From NCBI RefSeq assembly GCF_020687785.1, contig NZ_JAJEWI010000008.1:186001-250000 (forward strand): a stretch of 64,000 bases of DNA. Direction: 5' to 3'. Under the pieces are notes generated by a model that was given only the letters and a program-made list of their open reading frames with translations, made no database searches and was not told where the DNA came from. The DNA comes from Sphingopyxis yananensis. GTDB taxonomy: Bacteria; Pseudomonadota; Alphaproteobacteria; Sphingomonadales; Sphingomonadaceae. Of the stretch, positions 1-8,689 are shown piece after piece (the first letter of the stretch is position 1; each line of letters starts with the position of its first letter). The position numbers and the translations under genes were made by a program.

Positions 1-490
1 TCAGCGCGCCATGCCCGCCCATGCTATGCCCCATGATCGACTGACGCCCCATATCCGCTGCGGCAAATTCTGCGCCGATCAAGGCTGGCAGTTCATCCTC
101 AATATAATGGCGCATCTGATAATGTTTGGCCCATGGCTGCTGGGTCGCATTGACATAAAATCCGGCACCAAGGCCGAAATCCCATGCCCCTTCGGCATCG
201 TCAGCAACATCGGCGCCGTCCACATCGGGTCCGCGCGGGCTGGTGTCTGGCGCAATAAAAATCACGCGTTGCAGGGCGCAAGCCGCGCGATATTCCCCCT
301 TTTCCATCACATTGGCATGGGTGCAGGTCAGCCCCGACAAATACCATAGCACGGGCAATTCTTCGCCCTCGGCGTGATCTGGAATGAAGATGGCAAAGGT
401 CATCGGTGTGTGCGTTGCATCGCTGTTATGGCGATAGACCGCCTGCACGCCGCCATGGCTGCGGTTGGACGAAAGCAATTCGATGGTCAT
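1..490 (-). CDS. fghA: S-formylglutathione hydrolase, 3' part outside window
   Basis: Hydrolyses S-formylglutathione to formate and glutathione, the second step of glutathione-dependent formaldehyde oxidation in the cytoplasm. About 163 codons are visible. The N-terminus (SNRSHGGVQAVYRH) and the block WYLSGLTCTHANVM are typical of the esterase D/FghA family, and the nucleophile elbow GHSMGG places the catalytic serine near residue 156. The Asp and His of the triad lie beyond base 1. The ATG at 490 lies 32 bp after the upstream deacylase gene. It is the last visible gene of an operon that also encodes the preceding enzyme, the class III alcohol dehydrogenase, which strongly supports the call. 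Confidence 0.93.
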   Translation of the reverse strand, partial: MTIELLSSNRSHGGVQAVYRHNSDATHTPMTFAIFIPDHAEGEELPVLWYLSGLTCTHANVMEKGEYRAACALQRVIFIAPDTSPRGPDVDGADVADDAEGAWDFGLGAGFYVNATQQPWAKHYQMRHYIEDELPALIGAEFAAADMGRQSIMGHSMGGHGAL

Positions 491-522
491 GACAGGCCCT
501 ATTTTGGCGAAATGGCCGCTGC

Positions 523-1026
523 TTAAGCTGCGGCAGGAATGGCGATAATTTGGGGATCATGGCCCCAATGGCGCAGCAATTGCAAGATCGACGAACCAGA
601 CAAAGCCAGCGTCCCCGTGTTGCGCAGCGGGTGAACATTCACCACATCTGCCACCGCTAAGGACTGGTCCAGCACAATGTTGATACGGCCCACCGTTGCA
701 TTGATCGCTGCCAAGGGCGTGACGGACCCCGGCTCTACGCCAAGCAAAGCGTGCATATCCGCCGCTTTGCCAAAGCTGACTCGCTTGCTGCCCATGGCGG
801 CGGGCAAGGCCTTCAGGTCCACACGCTTGTTGGCGGGCACCGTGACCAACCAAAAAGCACCGACCTGATCTTTTAAAAACAGATTTTTGCTATGTTCGCC
901 CATAAGGTCGGCGTTCACCAATTCGCTTTGTGCGACCGTAAACACCGCCTCATGCTCATGCGCGGTAAAGGGGATGGACAGGCTGTGTAAATCCGCCAGC
1001 AACCCAGCCTCACCGCGCATCATCAT
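523..1026 (-). CDS. ProX/YbaK-family aminoacyl-tRNA editing deacylase
   Basis: About 167 aa, one YbaK/ProRS-type editing domain. This family hydrolyses mischarged aminoacyl-tRNAs in trans, typically Ala-tRNA(Pro) for the ProX branch. Visible family blocks are the early HEHEAVFTV strand, a KNLFLKD segment with the conserved lysine, and a late GSVTPLAAIN stretch. The reading frame extends to 1056, but three consecutive ATGs at 1026, 1023 and 1020 lie just after the stop of the upstream VOC gene (1035), so I place the start at 1026. It sits inside the C1 operon 8 bp after the VOC gene. The exact tRNA substrate is inferred from family only. Confidence 0.85.
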   Translation of the reverse strand: MMMRGEAGLLADLHSLSIPFTAHEHEAVFTVAQSELVNADLMGEHSKNLFLKDQVGAFWLVTVPANKRVDLKALPAAMGSKRVSFGKAADMHALLGVEPGSVTPLAAINATVGRINIVLDQSLAVADVVNVHPLRNTGTLALSGSSILQLLRHWGHDPQIIAIPAAA

Positions 1027-1034
1027 CTTATATC

Positions 1035-1412
1035 TTACATCCGGTGCAAAGCGCACAGCTTGTTGCCAGCGGGATCACGCAGATAGGCCAAATACATGGA
1101 CATACCGCCGCCATCGCGCACGCCCGGCGGATCTTCGATCGCCGTGCCGCCATTTTCCAGACCCGCCCGGTGCCAAGCATCCGCCTGTTCCGGATTTTCC
1201 ATGGCAAAACCGATGGTGCAGCCATTGCCAGCCGTCGCGGGCTGGCCGTCGATGGGGGCGGTTACCAGAAACAATCCACCATTGTGCATGTAAATCACGC
1301 GGCCCTTGGGATCTACGATACCTGGCTTGCCGCCAATGGCGGTAAATAGCGCGTCATAGAATTTCTTCGACGCGTCGATGTTATTCGCACCGACCATATT
1401 ATGACTATACAT
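1035..1412 (-). CDS. VOC (glyoxalase/bleomycin-resistance) family protein
   Basis: A 125 aa single-domain vicinal oxygen chelate protein. The N-terminal segment MVGANNIDASKKFYD and the C-terminal YLRDPAGNKLCAL are the usual beta-alpha-beta-beta-beta module signatures, and the protein would act as a dimer. The substrate cannot be read from sequence. Its position between purU and the deacylase gene in a formaldehyde/C1 operon suggests a role with glutathione adducts or reactive aldehydes, but this is only context. ATG start at 1412, 42 bp after purU. Confidence 0.85.
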   Translation of the reverse strand: MYSHNMVGANNIDASKKFYDALFTAIGGKPGIVDPKGRVIYMHNGGLFLVTAPIDGQPATAGNGCTIGFAMENPEQADAWHRAGLENGGTAIEDPPGVRDGGGMSMYLAYLRDPAGNKLCALHRM

Positions 1413-1454
1413 TGTCGATCTTCTCCCACCTAATATTGGGGTTTATTCCCCAAT

Positions 1455-2309
1455 TTAACGAAATACGACGGTCTTGCGGCCATCAATCAGCACGCGCTGT
1501 TCCGAAACCCAGCGCACCGCGCGGGCCAGAACCTGTGCCTCAATATCGCGGCCCGTGCGGATCAAATCCTCGATGCTGCTACGATGGTCCACACGGTCCA
1601 CAGCCTGCTCGATAATCGGTCCTTCGTCCAGATCGCTGGTAACGAAATGCGCGGTGGCACCGATCAGCTTTACGCCGCGCTCATGCGCGCGGTGATAGGG
1701 CTTGGCACCCTTGAATCCGGGCAAGAAGCTGTGATGGATATTAATACAGCGCCCCGCCAATTGTTGCGACAGGTCCGCCGACAACACCTGCATATAACGC
1801 GCCAATACCAAATATTCCGCGCCGCCCCGTGCCATCAAATCCAAAATCGCCGCTTCTTGTGCTTCGCGATTGTCGTTGTTCACCGGCAAATAATGGAAGG
1901 GAACACCATGCCATTCAGACAGGCGGCGCTGGGTTTCATGGTTGGACACCACGCCCACAATATCAATCGCCAAATTACCGGTCGACCAGCGGTGCAGCAA
2001 ATCGTTCAAGCAATGGCTACCCTGCGACACGGCAATCACAAAGCGCGGCTTTGTTTTGCCATCGCTGATCCGTGCGTCCATAGCAAAGCGCCCGATGATG
2101 GGAGCAAACGCCGCCTCGACGCCCGCCAAATCGGCTGGAAATTTGTCGCCCGCCCCGCGAAATTCGACGCGCATAAAGAAACGACCGCTGTCCAGATCGG
2201 CATATTGCTGGCTGTCCAAAATAAAGCCGTCACGCTCTGCGAGCAGGCCGGTGACAGCCGAAACAATACCCACCGCATCGACGCAGCTAAAGGTCAGCAC
2301 ATATGCCAA
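1455..2309 (-). CDS. purU: Formyltetrahydrofolate deformylase
   Basis: Hydrolyses 10-formyl-THF to THF and formate, balancing one-carbon pools and supplying formate to PurT. An N-terminal ACT domain (YVLTFSCVDAVGIVSAV, residues about 3-80) is followed by a formyltransferase-fold catalytic domain containing NIHHSFLPGFKGA and a later TSDLDEGPI block. No ATG is available: the frame is closed by a TAG just upstream of 2324 and offers TTG at 2324, 2315 and 2309. TTG 2309 has a GGGGA Shine-Dalgarno about 9 nt upstream and gives a normal PurU N-terminus, about 284 aa. It lies 82 bp downstream of adhC. Confidence 0.92.
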   Translation of the reverse strand: MAYVLTFSCVDAVGIVSAVTGLLAERDGFILDSQQYADLDSGRFFMRVEFRGAGDKFPADLAGVEAAFAPIIGRFAMDARISDGKTKPRFVIAVSQGSHCLNDLLHRWSTGNLAIDIVGVVSNHETQRRLSEWHGVPFHYLPVNNDNREAQEAAILDLMARGGAEYLVLARYMQVLSADLSQQLAGRCINIHHSFLPGFKGAKPYHRAHERGVKLIGATAHFVTSDLDEGPIIEQAVDRVDHRSSIEDLIRTGRDIEAQVLARAVRWVSEQRVLIDGRKTVVFR

Positions 2310-2391
2310 AATCAATATCCCCAAATTCTATTTTGGCGGGGCATCCCATGGCCCCGCACATTATAACGTCCCCGATGCGGTTGGTGATGCC

Positions 2392-3504
2392 CTAGAACAC
2401 CACCACGCTACGGATGCTTTCGCCCGCATGCATCAGGTCAAAACCCTTGTTGATTTCGTCCAAGGTCAGCACATGGGTAATCATCGGGTCAATCTCGATC
2501 TTGCCGTTCATATACCAATCGACAATTTTCGGCACATCGGTGCGGCCCTTGGCCCCGCCAAAGGCTGTGCCTTTCCACACACGGCCCGTCACCAGTTGGA
2601 ACGGGCGGGTGGCAATTTCCTTGCCGGCTTCGGCGACGCCGATGATGATGCTTTCGCCCCACCCACGGTGGCAACATTCCAGGGCGGTGCGCATCACTTC
2701 GGTGTTGCCCGTCGCGTCAAAGCTATAATCCGCGCCGCCATCAGTAATCTTCAGGATCTCGGCCACGGTTTCGTCGCGTGACAGGCCTTTGCTGTTGACG
2801 AAATGGGTCATGCCGAACTTGCGGCCCCATTCTTCGCGGTCGCCGTTGATGTCGATGCCGATAATCTTGTCCGCGCCGACCATCTTCGCGCCTTGAATGA
2901 CGTTCAGACCAATACCGCCCAGACCAAAGACAACAACATTTTCGCCCGCCTGCACCTTGGCGGTATTAACCACCGCGCCAACACCCGTGGTGACACCGCA
3001 ACCAATATAGCAGCTCGTTTGGAATGGCGCGTCTTCGCGGATTTTCGCCACCGCAATTTCGGGCAAAACCGTGAAGTTCGAAAAGGTCGAGCAGCCCATA
3101 TAATGGAAAATCGGCTGACCCTTATAGCTGAAACGCGTCGTTCCATCGGGCATCAAGCCCTTGCCCTGTGTTGCACGAATGGCGGTGCACAGGTTGGTTT
3201 TGCCCGACAAGCAGCTTTTGCATTGGCGGCATTCGGGCGTGTAGAGCGGGATCACATGGTCGCCCGGCTTGACGCTGGTCACGCCCGCGCCCACTTCGCG
3301 CACAATGCCCGCGCCTTCATGGCCCAAAACGCTGGGGAATATGCCCTCGCTGTCAAAGCCGTCGAGCGTATAAGCATCAGTGTGGCAAATGCCGGTGGCC
3401 ATAATTTCCACCAACACTTCGCCAGCCTTGGGGCCTTCCAAGTCCAGTTCCACAATTTCCAATGGCTTTTTGGCTTCAAATGCCACGGCGGCGCGCGTTT
3501 TCAT
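2392..3504 (-). CDS. adhC: S-(hydroxymethyl)glutathione dehydrogenase (class III ADH)
   Basis: Zinc-dependent, NAD-linked oxidation of S-hydroxymethylglutathione (the spontaneous formaldehyde adduct) to S-formylglutathione. Its 370 aa are full length. The sequence shows the catalytic zinc region ([22 protein letters not shown]), the four-cysteine structural zinc loop ([15 protein letters not shown]), the class III block GKGLMPDGT, and the Rossmann motif [13 protein letters not shown] at 3504 with AAGGAAG Shine-Dalgarno. It is the core of a formaldehyde detoxification operon with fghA downstream. Confidence 0.97.
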   Translation of the reverse strand: MKTRAAVAFEAKKPLEIVELDLEGPKAGEVLVEIMATGICHTDAYTLDGFDSEGIFPSVLGHEGAGIVREVGAGVTSVKPGDHVIPLYTPECRQCKSCLSGKTNLCTAIRATQGKGLMPDGTTRFSYKGQPIFHYMGCSTFSNFTVLPEIAVAKIREDAPFQTSCYIGCGVTTGVGAVVNTAKVQAGENVVVFGLGGIGLNVIQGAKMVGADKIIGIDINGDREEWGRKFGMTHFVNSKGLSRDETVAEILKITDGGADYSFDATGNTEVMRTALECCHRGWGESIIIGVAEAGKEIATRPFQLVTGRVWKGTAFGGAKGRTDVPKIVDWYMNGKIEIDPMITHVLTLDEINKGFDLMHAGESIRSVVVF

Positions 3505-3582
3505 GGGCGTCTTCCTTGTTGAAAAAAACTCTTACCCCAGCCTCTACACACAAGCGTCACGGGATAAAATCTTTATTCACCC

Positions 3583-4959
3583 TCAACATTCCACCACATT
3601 GACGGCCAAACCGCCTTTGGATGTTTCTTTATATTTATCGCGCATATCGCGGCCCGTTTGCAGCATTGTCGCGATCACATTGTCCAAACTGACAAAATGT
3701 TCGCCGTCGCCAATTAAGGCGATGCGGCTGGCGTCAATCGCCTTGACCGCGCCCATCGCATTGCGTTCAATACACGGGATTTGCACCAAACCGCCGATCG
3801 GGTCACAGGTCAGGCCCAAATTATGCTCCATGCCAATTTCGGCGGCATTTTCAATCTGGGCATTGCTGCCGCCCAGCGCCGCCGTCAAACCCGCCGCCGC
3901 CATGGAACAGGCCACGCCCACTTCGCCTTGGCAGCCCACTTCTGCGCCCGAAATCGACGCATTGCGTTTATATAAGGTGCCAATCGCCGCCGCCGTCAGC
4001 AAGAAAGTGCGCACCCCCGCCGCATCACCGCGATAACAGCGGCGATAATATCGGATCACAGCCGGAATAATGCCCGCCGCGCCATTGGTCGGGGCGGTCA
4101 CGACGCGGCCGCCCGCGGCATTTTCCTCATTCACCGCCATGGCCCATAGGTTGATCCAGTCCAGCATCACCATCGGATCGGCCAAGTCATTTTCTTGCCG
4201 CGCCCGAATGCCCGCCGCAATTTGCGGAGCGCGGCGTTTGACCTTTAAGCCGCCCGGCAAAATCCCCTCGGATGAACAGCCTGCCTGAATGCTCTCATCC
4301 ATCGCCGCAGCAACAGCGTCAATCCCCGCCTCCACCGCATCAAGACTTTGAAAGGACAGTTCATTTTCCAGCATCATCTGCGCGATGCTCAGGCCCGACG
4401 CCTGCCCCATGGCCAGCAGGTCCTTCCCGCTGGTAAAAGCATAAGGCACGGGACGACCAGCGTCCGCCAAACTATTGCGCCCAGCCTCATCTTCATCGAC
4501 GACAAAGCCGCCGCCGACCGAAAAATACATGCGCTTGGCCAAAATCTCGCCATCATCACCGCGCGCGGTAAAGCTGAGGGCATTGCTGTGAAAGGGTTGG
4601 CGCTGGCGCATTTGAAAATGCAAATCGCGTTGGGGCTGAAACAACACATCCTGCCCACCCGCCAAAGTCAGACGCCCTTCATCCTCGGCGCGCTGCCAAT
4701 GGGATAGGATCGCGGACAGGCTGGTTTCCGCCGGAATTTCGCCCGCCAATCCGGCCACGGCCGCGGTATCCGCCGCATGGCCTTTGCCAGTCAGGGCCAG
4801 TGACCCATAAAGGTCAATTTCAATATGATGGGTCTGGCGCAGCCAATGCTGATCATCCAGCCACAAAGCGAAACGCCGCGCTGCCACCATCGGTCCCACC
4901 GTGTGGGAACTGGATGGGCCAACGCCAATTTTAAACAGGTCAAATAGGCTGATCGTCAT
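3583..4959 (-). CDS. sdaA: L-serine ammonia-lyase (iron-sulfur type)
   Basis: Deaminates L-serine to pyruvate and ammonia with a [4Fe-4S] cluster. About 458 aa, single-chain type with the beta domain (SLFDLFKIGVGPSSSHT) fused to the alpha domain. The cluster cysteines lie in the C-terminal half, around GCQGEVGVAC and CDPIGGLVQIPC. The open frame begins at a TTG at 4977, but the ATG at 4959 gives the family N-terminus MTISLFDLF. First gene of the C1 operon, 78 bp before adhC. With PurU this would drain serine/folate-derived carbon. A palindrome at 5013-5031 lies just upstream. Confidence 0.95.
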   Translation of the reverse strand: MTISLFDLFKIGVGPSSSHTVGPMVAARRFALWLDDQHWLRQTHHIEIDLYGSLALTGKGHAADTAAVAGLAGEIPAETSLSAILSHWQRAEDEGRLTLAGGQDVLFQPQRDLHFQMRQRQPFHSNALSFTARGDDGEILAKRMYFSVGGGFVVDEDEAGRNSLADAGRPVPYAFTSGKDLLAMGQASGLSIAQMMLENELSFQSLDAVEAGIDAVAAAMDESIQAGCSSEGILPGGLKVKRRAPQIAAGIRARQENDLADPMVMLDWINLWAMAVNEENAAGGRVVTAPTNGAAGIIPAVIRYYRRCYRGDAAGVRTFLLTAAAIGTLYKRNASISGAEVGCQGEVGVACSMAAAGLTAALGGSNAQIENAAEIGMEHNLGLTCDPIGGLVQIPCIERNAMGAVKAIDASRIALIGDGEHFVSLDNVIATMLQTGRDMRDKYKETSKGGLAVNVVEC

Positions 4960-5012
4960 GGCGGCGCTATATCCCAAGCGCCGCCGATAACCTAGGACAA
5001 CAGTCCCTTATG

Positions 5013-5031
5013 TTTAGCAAATTTCGCTAAA
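5013..5031. promoter_or_regulatory. Palindrome, candidate operator of the C1 operon
   Basis: The 19 bp sequence TTTAGCAAATTTCGCTAAA is a near-perfect palindrome (one mismatched pair around a central T). It abuts the sodB stop codon and lies 54 bp upstream of the sdaA ATG, where an operator for the operon would be expected. It is AT-rich with no T-run, so it does not look like a terminator. The cognate regulator is not encoded in the window. Confidence 0.35.
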
Positions 5032-5646
5032 TTATGCAGGATAAGCCCAAACGCCATCACGGGCGTAATTTTCGGCTGCGAAATCCCAGTTCAACAGTTG
5101 GTCAACAACCGCATTCACATAGTCCGGACGCACATTCTTGCGGTCGATATAATAAGCATGTTCCCACACGTCGATCACGACCAACGGCTTTCCACCATCA
5201 ACCGCTTCGGTGCCAGCGTCGTGGCTGTCGGTGACTTCCAGCTTGCCGTCCTTGGAAACCAACCAAGCCCAGCCCGATGCGAAGTGATTGACGGCTGCGT
5301 CCTTCAGCTTGGTGTTCAGCGCGTCGAGCGAACCGAAATCACGCTCAATTGCCGCCAACAGGTCGCCCTTGGGCTCGGTCTTCGAAGGCGACAGGCTTTC
5401 CCAATAAAAAGCGTGGTTCCACGATTGCGCAGCATTGTTGAACAGGCCCTTGTTGCCAGTTTCTTGCGCGTGACGAATCAGTTCTTCTACCGATTTGTCG
5501 GCCAGATCGGTGCCGTCAATGGCGGCATTGGCCTTGTCGACATAGGTTTTGTGATGCTTGCCGTGGTGCGTCGCCAGCGTTTCCGCCGAAATATGCGGGG
5601 CCAAGGCGTCCTGAGCATAAGGCAAAGGGGGATGAGCAATGGTCAT
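5032..5646 (-). CDS. sodB: Superoxide dismutase (Fe/Mn type)
   Basis: Dismutates superoxide to H2O2 and O2 in the cytoplasm. Its 204 aa are full length. Metal ligands are all visible: His in the N-terminal HHGKHHKTYVDKAN helix, His in AQSWNHAFYW, and Asp and His in DVWEHAYYID. The iron/manganese preference cannot be fixed from sequence, though the FNNAAQSWNHAFYW context is usual for proteobacterial iron enzymes. ATG at 5646 with a GGAG Shine-Dalgarno. The 235 bp upstream to udgX contain no gene I can defend. Confidence 0.96.
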   Translation of the reverse strand: MTIAHPPLPYAQDALAPHISAETLATHHGKHHKTYVDKANAAIDGTDLADKSVEELIRHAQETGNKGLFNNAAQSWNHAFYWESLSPSKTEPKGDLLAAIERDFGSLDALNTKLKDAAVNHFASGWAWLVSKDGKLEVTDSHDAGTEAVDGGKPLVVIDVWEHAYYIDRKNVRPDYVNAVVDQLLNWDFAAENYARDGVWAYPA

Positions 5647-5881
5647 GGCAGTCTCCTGTTATTGTTGAATTCCTTGTGTAACTCGGCATCTAGCGGCTCA
5701 GTTGCAAGCCCTTTGGCACGCAATTTTTCCTTATACCGCCCAAATCTGGGTAAATTCGGGCAAACTGCGCTGATAAATATCGTTATTCTGGTCAGCCATT
5801 GCCGATACAGACGGGCAAAAAAGATCGGCAGCGCTGTTTTCGTCCCGATCAGGGCGGGATCGCAAACGCCGCAAGCCATGA

Positions 5882-7402
5882 TCACCCTACTCCCGCCGCG
5901 GCCAAATGCTGGGCCGCCCGCCGCAAATCAGCGGCGAACATCGCGCGTTCTTCCGCCGCTTTTTCTTTGTCCGGCAGGCGAAGCAAATAGGATGGGTGAA
6001 TGGTTGGAAACAGCACGGCCCCATCGGATAAGGGGATGACCTGCCCGCGCAGGTCCGCCAATTTACCCTTGGGGCCCAGCACGCCGCGCAGCGCCGTCGC
6101 GCCCAATGTGATAATGAATTTCGGGCGCACCATCTGCCGTTCCAAATCCAACCACCAACGGCACTTATCAATTTCCCCCGCCGTCGGGCGTTGATGCAAA
6201 CGCATTTTTCCGCGCGGCTGGAATTTGAAATGTTTAACGGCGTTGGTCATATAAATATCGCTGCGGGTCAGGCCATTTTGGGCCATCATCTCAGTCAGCA
6301 ATTGCCCCGCTGGCCCCACAAAGGGTCGCCCCGCCAAATCTTCCTGATCGCCCGGTTGCTCGCCGACCATCATCAAGGCCGCATCCACCGGCCCCTCCCC
6401 CCGCACCGCCTGTGTGGCCGCACAATGCAAGGAACAGCGTCGGCATTGGTCCAAGCTGCGCCCCAATTGCTCTAAATTTTCCGGCGCATCCAGCCCATCC
6501 CCCGCCCCGCCCAATACATCGGCCAAGGCAGCTTGCGCATTTTTCTGCCATTTCTCGGTCCGCTTGTTCGGCGTTTGATGTTCGGCGGCCTGCATCATCG
6601 CTACCCGCTGCTCTGCGCCCGCCAACAAGGATGCGATATCCTGTGCCTCTGGCAGATTATGCCAATATTTCTTGGGCATCTCCGACCGCATGGCACTGAT
6701 CTTGACCCGCGCCGGATTGAATATCGCGCCATAATAAGCGCGCCATTGCTGTTCCACCACATCATGGTCCGGCACATCGTCCCGCTGGCCGCCCTCCCCC
6801 ATGACCAGCCGTTGCCCGTCCCAAATGGCCCGCGCATCCGGCGTGATAATGGCCCAATTCATGCCCGAAAAGCGCCGCTGGAAAAAAGGCGCACCCAACC
6901 GCAAGGTCAAATGTTCCGGTTCAAACCATGCAGCGTAATTTTCCCGCCCATCATCACCCACACCCAAATGGCGAAAGCGCACAAAGGCGTGCATTTTGTG
7001 AATATCGCGGCTGATGTTTTTGACCATCTTCCGCGCCCAATGGACATCATCGTCCGTCTTGCGGCCCAGCAAATATCGGTCTGCTTGCACCCGCCAGAAC
7101 AGACGATAGAGACGCGCTGGAACATCGGCGCTGCGGTGGCAGATAATATGATCCGCCATATCGACCAACTCACGGGGCAAGGAGATGGTGGGCGCGCGCC
7201 CTTCCGCTTTCTCCTGCCTTATCGGCGCCGCCCCAAGTTGATCACCGAACAAGCTCATATCATTATCCGGCCCGCGCCAATCCACTTGGTGCGGGGGAAT
7301 ATGCTGCGCCAACAGGTGCCGCGCTGCCGCCCGCCACTCGGCAAAATCTCCCTTTTTATCCAAACGAACAACCGTCATCGCAGCGGGCTCAAGGTCGGTC
7401 AT
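5882..7402 (-). CDS. udgX: UdgX-type uracil-DNA glycosylase fused to DUF4130 domain
   Basis: A 506 aa two-domain protein. The N-terminal half (about 1-280) is the DUF4130 / radical-SAM-linked domain (QVDWRGPDNDMSLFG). The C-terminal half is a family 4-like uracil-DNA glycosylase. It has iron-sulfur cysteines in CRRCSLHC, the UdgX signature GEQPGDQED near 347-355, the UdgX loop GKMRLHQRP whose His (about 403) corresponds to the residue that bonds covalently to DNA at excised uracil, and TIHPSYLLR near 469. Canonical UdgX has KRRIH in the loop; here it is KMRLH. The ATG at 7402 lies 15 bp after the radical SAM gene, so the pair is one operon under the LexA box at 8690-8704. Confidence 0.93.
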   Translation of the reverse strand: MTDLEPAAMTVVRLDKKGDFAEWRAAARHLLAQHIPPHQVDWRGPDNDMSLFGDQLGAAPIRQEKAEGRAPTISLPRELVDMADHIICHRSADVPARLYRLFWRVQADRYLLGRKTDDDVHWARKMVKNISRDIHKMHAFVRFRHLGVGDDGRENYAAWFEPEHLTLRLGAPFFQRRFSGMNWAIITPDARAIWDGQRLVMGEGGQRDDVPDHDVVEQQWRAYYGAIFNPARVKISAMRSEMPKKYWHNLPEAQDIASLLAGAEQRVAMMQAAEHQTPNKRTEKWQKNAQAALADVLGGAGDGLDAPENLEQLGRSLDQCRRCSLHCAATQAVRGEGPVDAALMMVGEQPGDQEDLAGRPFVGPAGQLLTEMMAQNGLTRSDIYMTNAVKHFKFQPRGKMRLHQRPTAGEIDKCRWWLDLERQMVRPKFIITLGATALRGVLGPKGKLADLRGQVIPLSDGAVLFPTIHPSYLLRLPDKEKAAEERAMFAADLRRAAQHLAAAGVG

Positions 7403-7417
7403 ATCTCTGCCCTCCGC

Positions 7418-8668
7418 TTATAATGCCAAAGATAATTGCTCGGGCGGCGGAGCAAAGCGGGCGCGCAGATGTTCGCTGTCCGTCAAGCCGCCCGGCCGCC
7501 AATCCCCCGCAACGATAAAGGGCAGCAATTTTTTAACCGATGTCGTGACCCGCGCCAAATCCGCCAAGCGCAAACGGGTTCCGCGCCGCGCCGCCAATAT
7601 TCGCTCCACTGCTCTTGTGCCAAGGCCCGGTACGCGCAACAGCAATTCCTTCGGCGCACGGTTCACATCAACGGGAAACAAGTCGCGCCGTTGCAGCGCC
7701 CATGCCAATTTGGGGTCAATCGCCAAATCCAGCATCTCGTCGGACGCCCCTTCCATAATCTCGGTCTGATCAAAGCCGTAAAAGCGCATCAACCAATCCG
7801 CCTGATAGAGTCGATGTTCGCGCATCAAGGGTGGGCGCACCAACGGCAGATCCTGACTGCTATCGGCAATCGGGCTGAAGGCGGAATAATAAACCCGCTT
7901 CAAACGATAGCCGGAATATAAATGACTGGATGTTTTCAAAATATCACCGTCCCGCGCATCATCCGCGCCGACGATCATCTGGGTTGATTGCCCAGCGGGG
8001 GCAAAGCGCGGCGGCTTGGCCTTGGTGAGCAACCGCCCTTTGCGGGCCTCCTTTGCGTCCTCTTGGCGCAAGCGCACTTCCGCCATGGTTTTGCGGATCA
8101 CTTCTGGCCGTTTTTCGGGCGCGAAATTTTGCAAGCCGCGTTCGGTGGGCAATTCCACATTGGTGGACAAGCGATCGGCATAAAGGCCCGCCAACGCCAG
8201 CAATTGTGGGTCAGCCCCAGCAATGGTTTTCAAATGAATATAACCGCGAAAGCCATGATCCTCACGCAGGCTGCGCGCCACCGCGATCATTTGTTCCATC
8301 GTATAATCTTCGGACCTGATGATGCCCGACGACAAAAACAGACCCTCAATATAATTGCGCTTGTAAAAATCCAATGTGATTTGAACAACTTCAGCGGGTG
8401 AAAATCGCGCCCGTTCCACATTGCTGGACGCCCGATTGATACAAAAGCGGCAGTCGTAAATACAAAAATTGGTCAGCAAAATCTTCAGCAAAGACACACA
8501 TCGGCCGTCGGGGGTATAGCTGTGACAAATGCCCATCCCTTCCGTGGACCCAATACCGCCCGATGCAAGCGAATTGCGCTTGGATGTGCCCGACGATGAG
8601 CAACTGGCGTCATATTTGGCGGCGTCGGCAAGCAATTTCAGCTTTTGTAAGATCGTCTGTTGGGCCAT
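7418..8668 (-). CDS. Radical SAM protein linked to UdgX (putative DNA repair/modification)
   Basis: A 416 aa radical SAM protein of the family consistently found beside UDG/DUF4130 genes. The [4Fe-4S]-SAM cluster motif is CIYDCRFC (CxxxCxxC), preceded by a conserved GICHSYTPDGRC block with further cysteines. The C-terminal part contains a helix-hairpin-helix-like segment (VPGLGTRAVERILAARRG), suggesting DNA binding. The reaction is not established for the family. The ATG at 8668 is 22 bp downstream of an exact LexA box, so expression should rise after DNA damage. Confident of the family, not of a function. Confidence 0.9.
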   Translation of the reverse strand: MAQQTILQKLKLLADAAKYDASCSSSGTSKRNSLASGGIGSTEGMGICHSYTPDGRCVSLLKILLTNFCIYDCRFCINRASSNVERARFSPAEVVQITLDFYKRNYIEGLFLSSGIIRSEDYTMEQMIAVARSLREDHGFRGYIHLKTIAGADPQLLALAGLYADRLSTNVELPTERGLQNFAPEKRPEVIRKTMAEVRLRQEDAKEARKGRLLTKAKPPRFAPAGQSTQMIVGADDARDGDILKTSSHLYSGYRLKRVYYSAFSPIADSSQDLPLVRPPLMREHRLYQADWLMRFYGFDQTEIMEGASDEMLDLAIDPKLAWALQRRDLFPVDVNRAPKELLLRVPGLGTRAVERILAARRGTRLRLADLARVTTSVKKLLPFIVAGDWRPGGLTDSEHLRARFAPPPEQLSLAL

Positions 8669-8689
8669 GAAATGACCTCAGCACAAGTC

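Noticed and set aside
5643-5885. 80-codon minus-strand frame between udgX and sodB, with ATGA-like overlaps at both ends
   Set aside because: The overlaps look operon-like, but there is no recognisable domain, the codon and residue composition is irregular, and the stretch must hold the sodB promoter. Kept as non-coding unless homologues are found.
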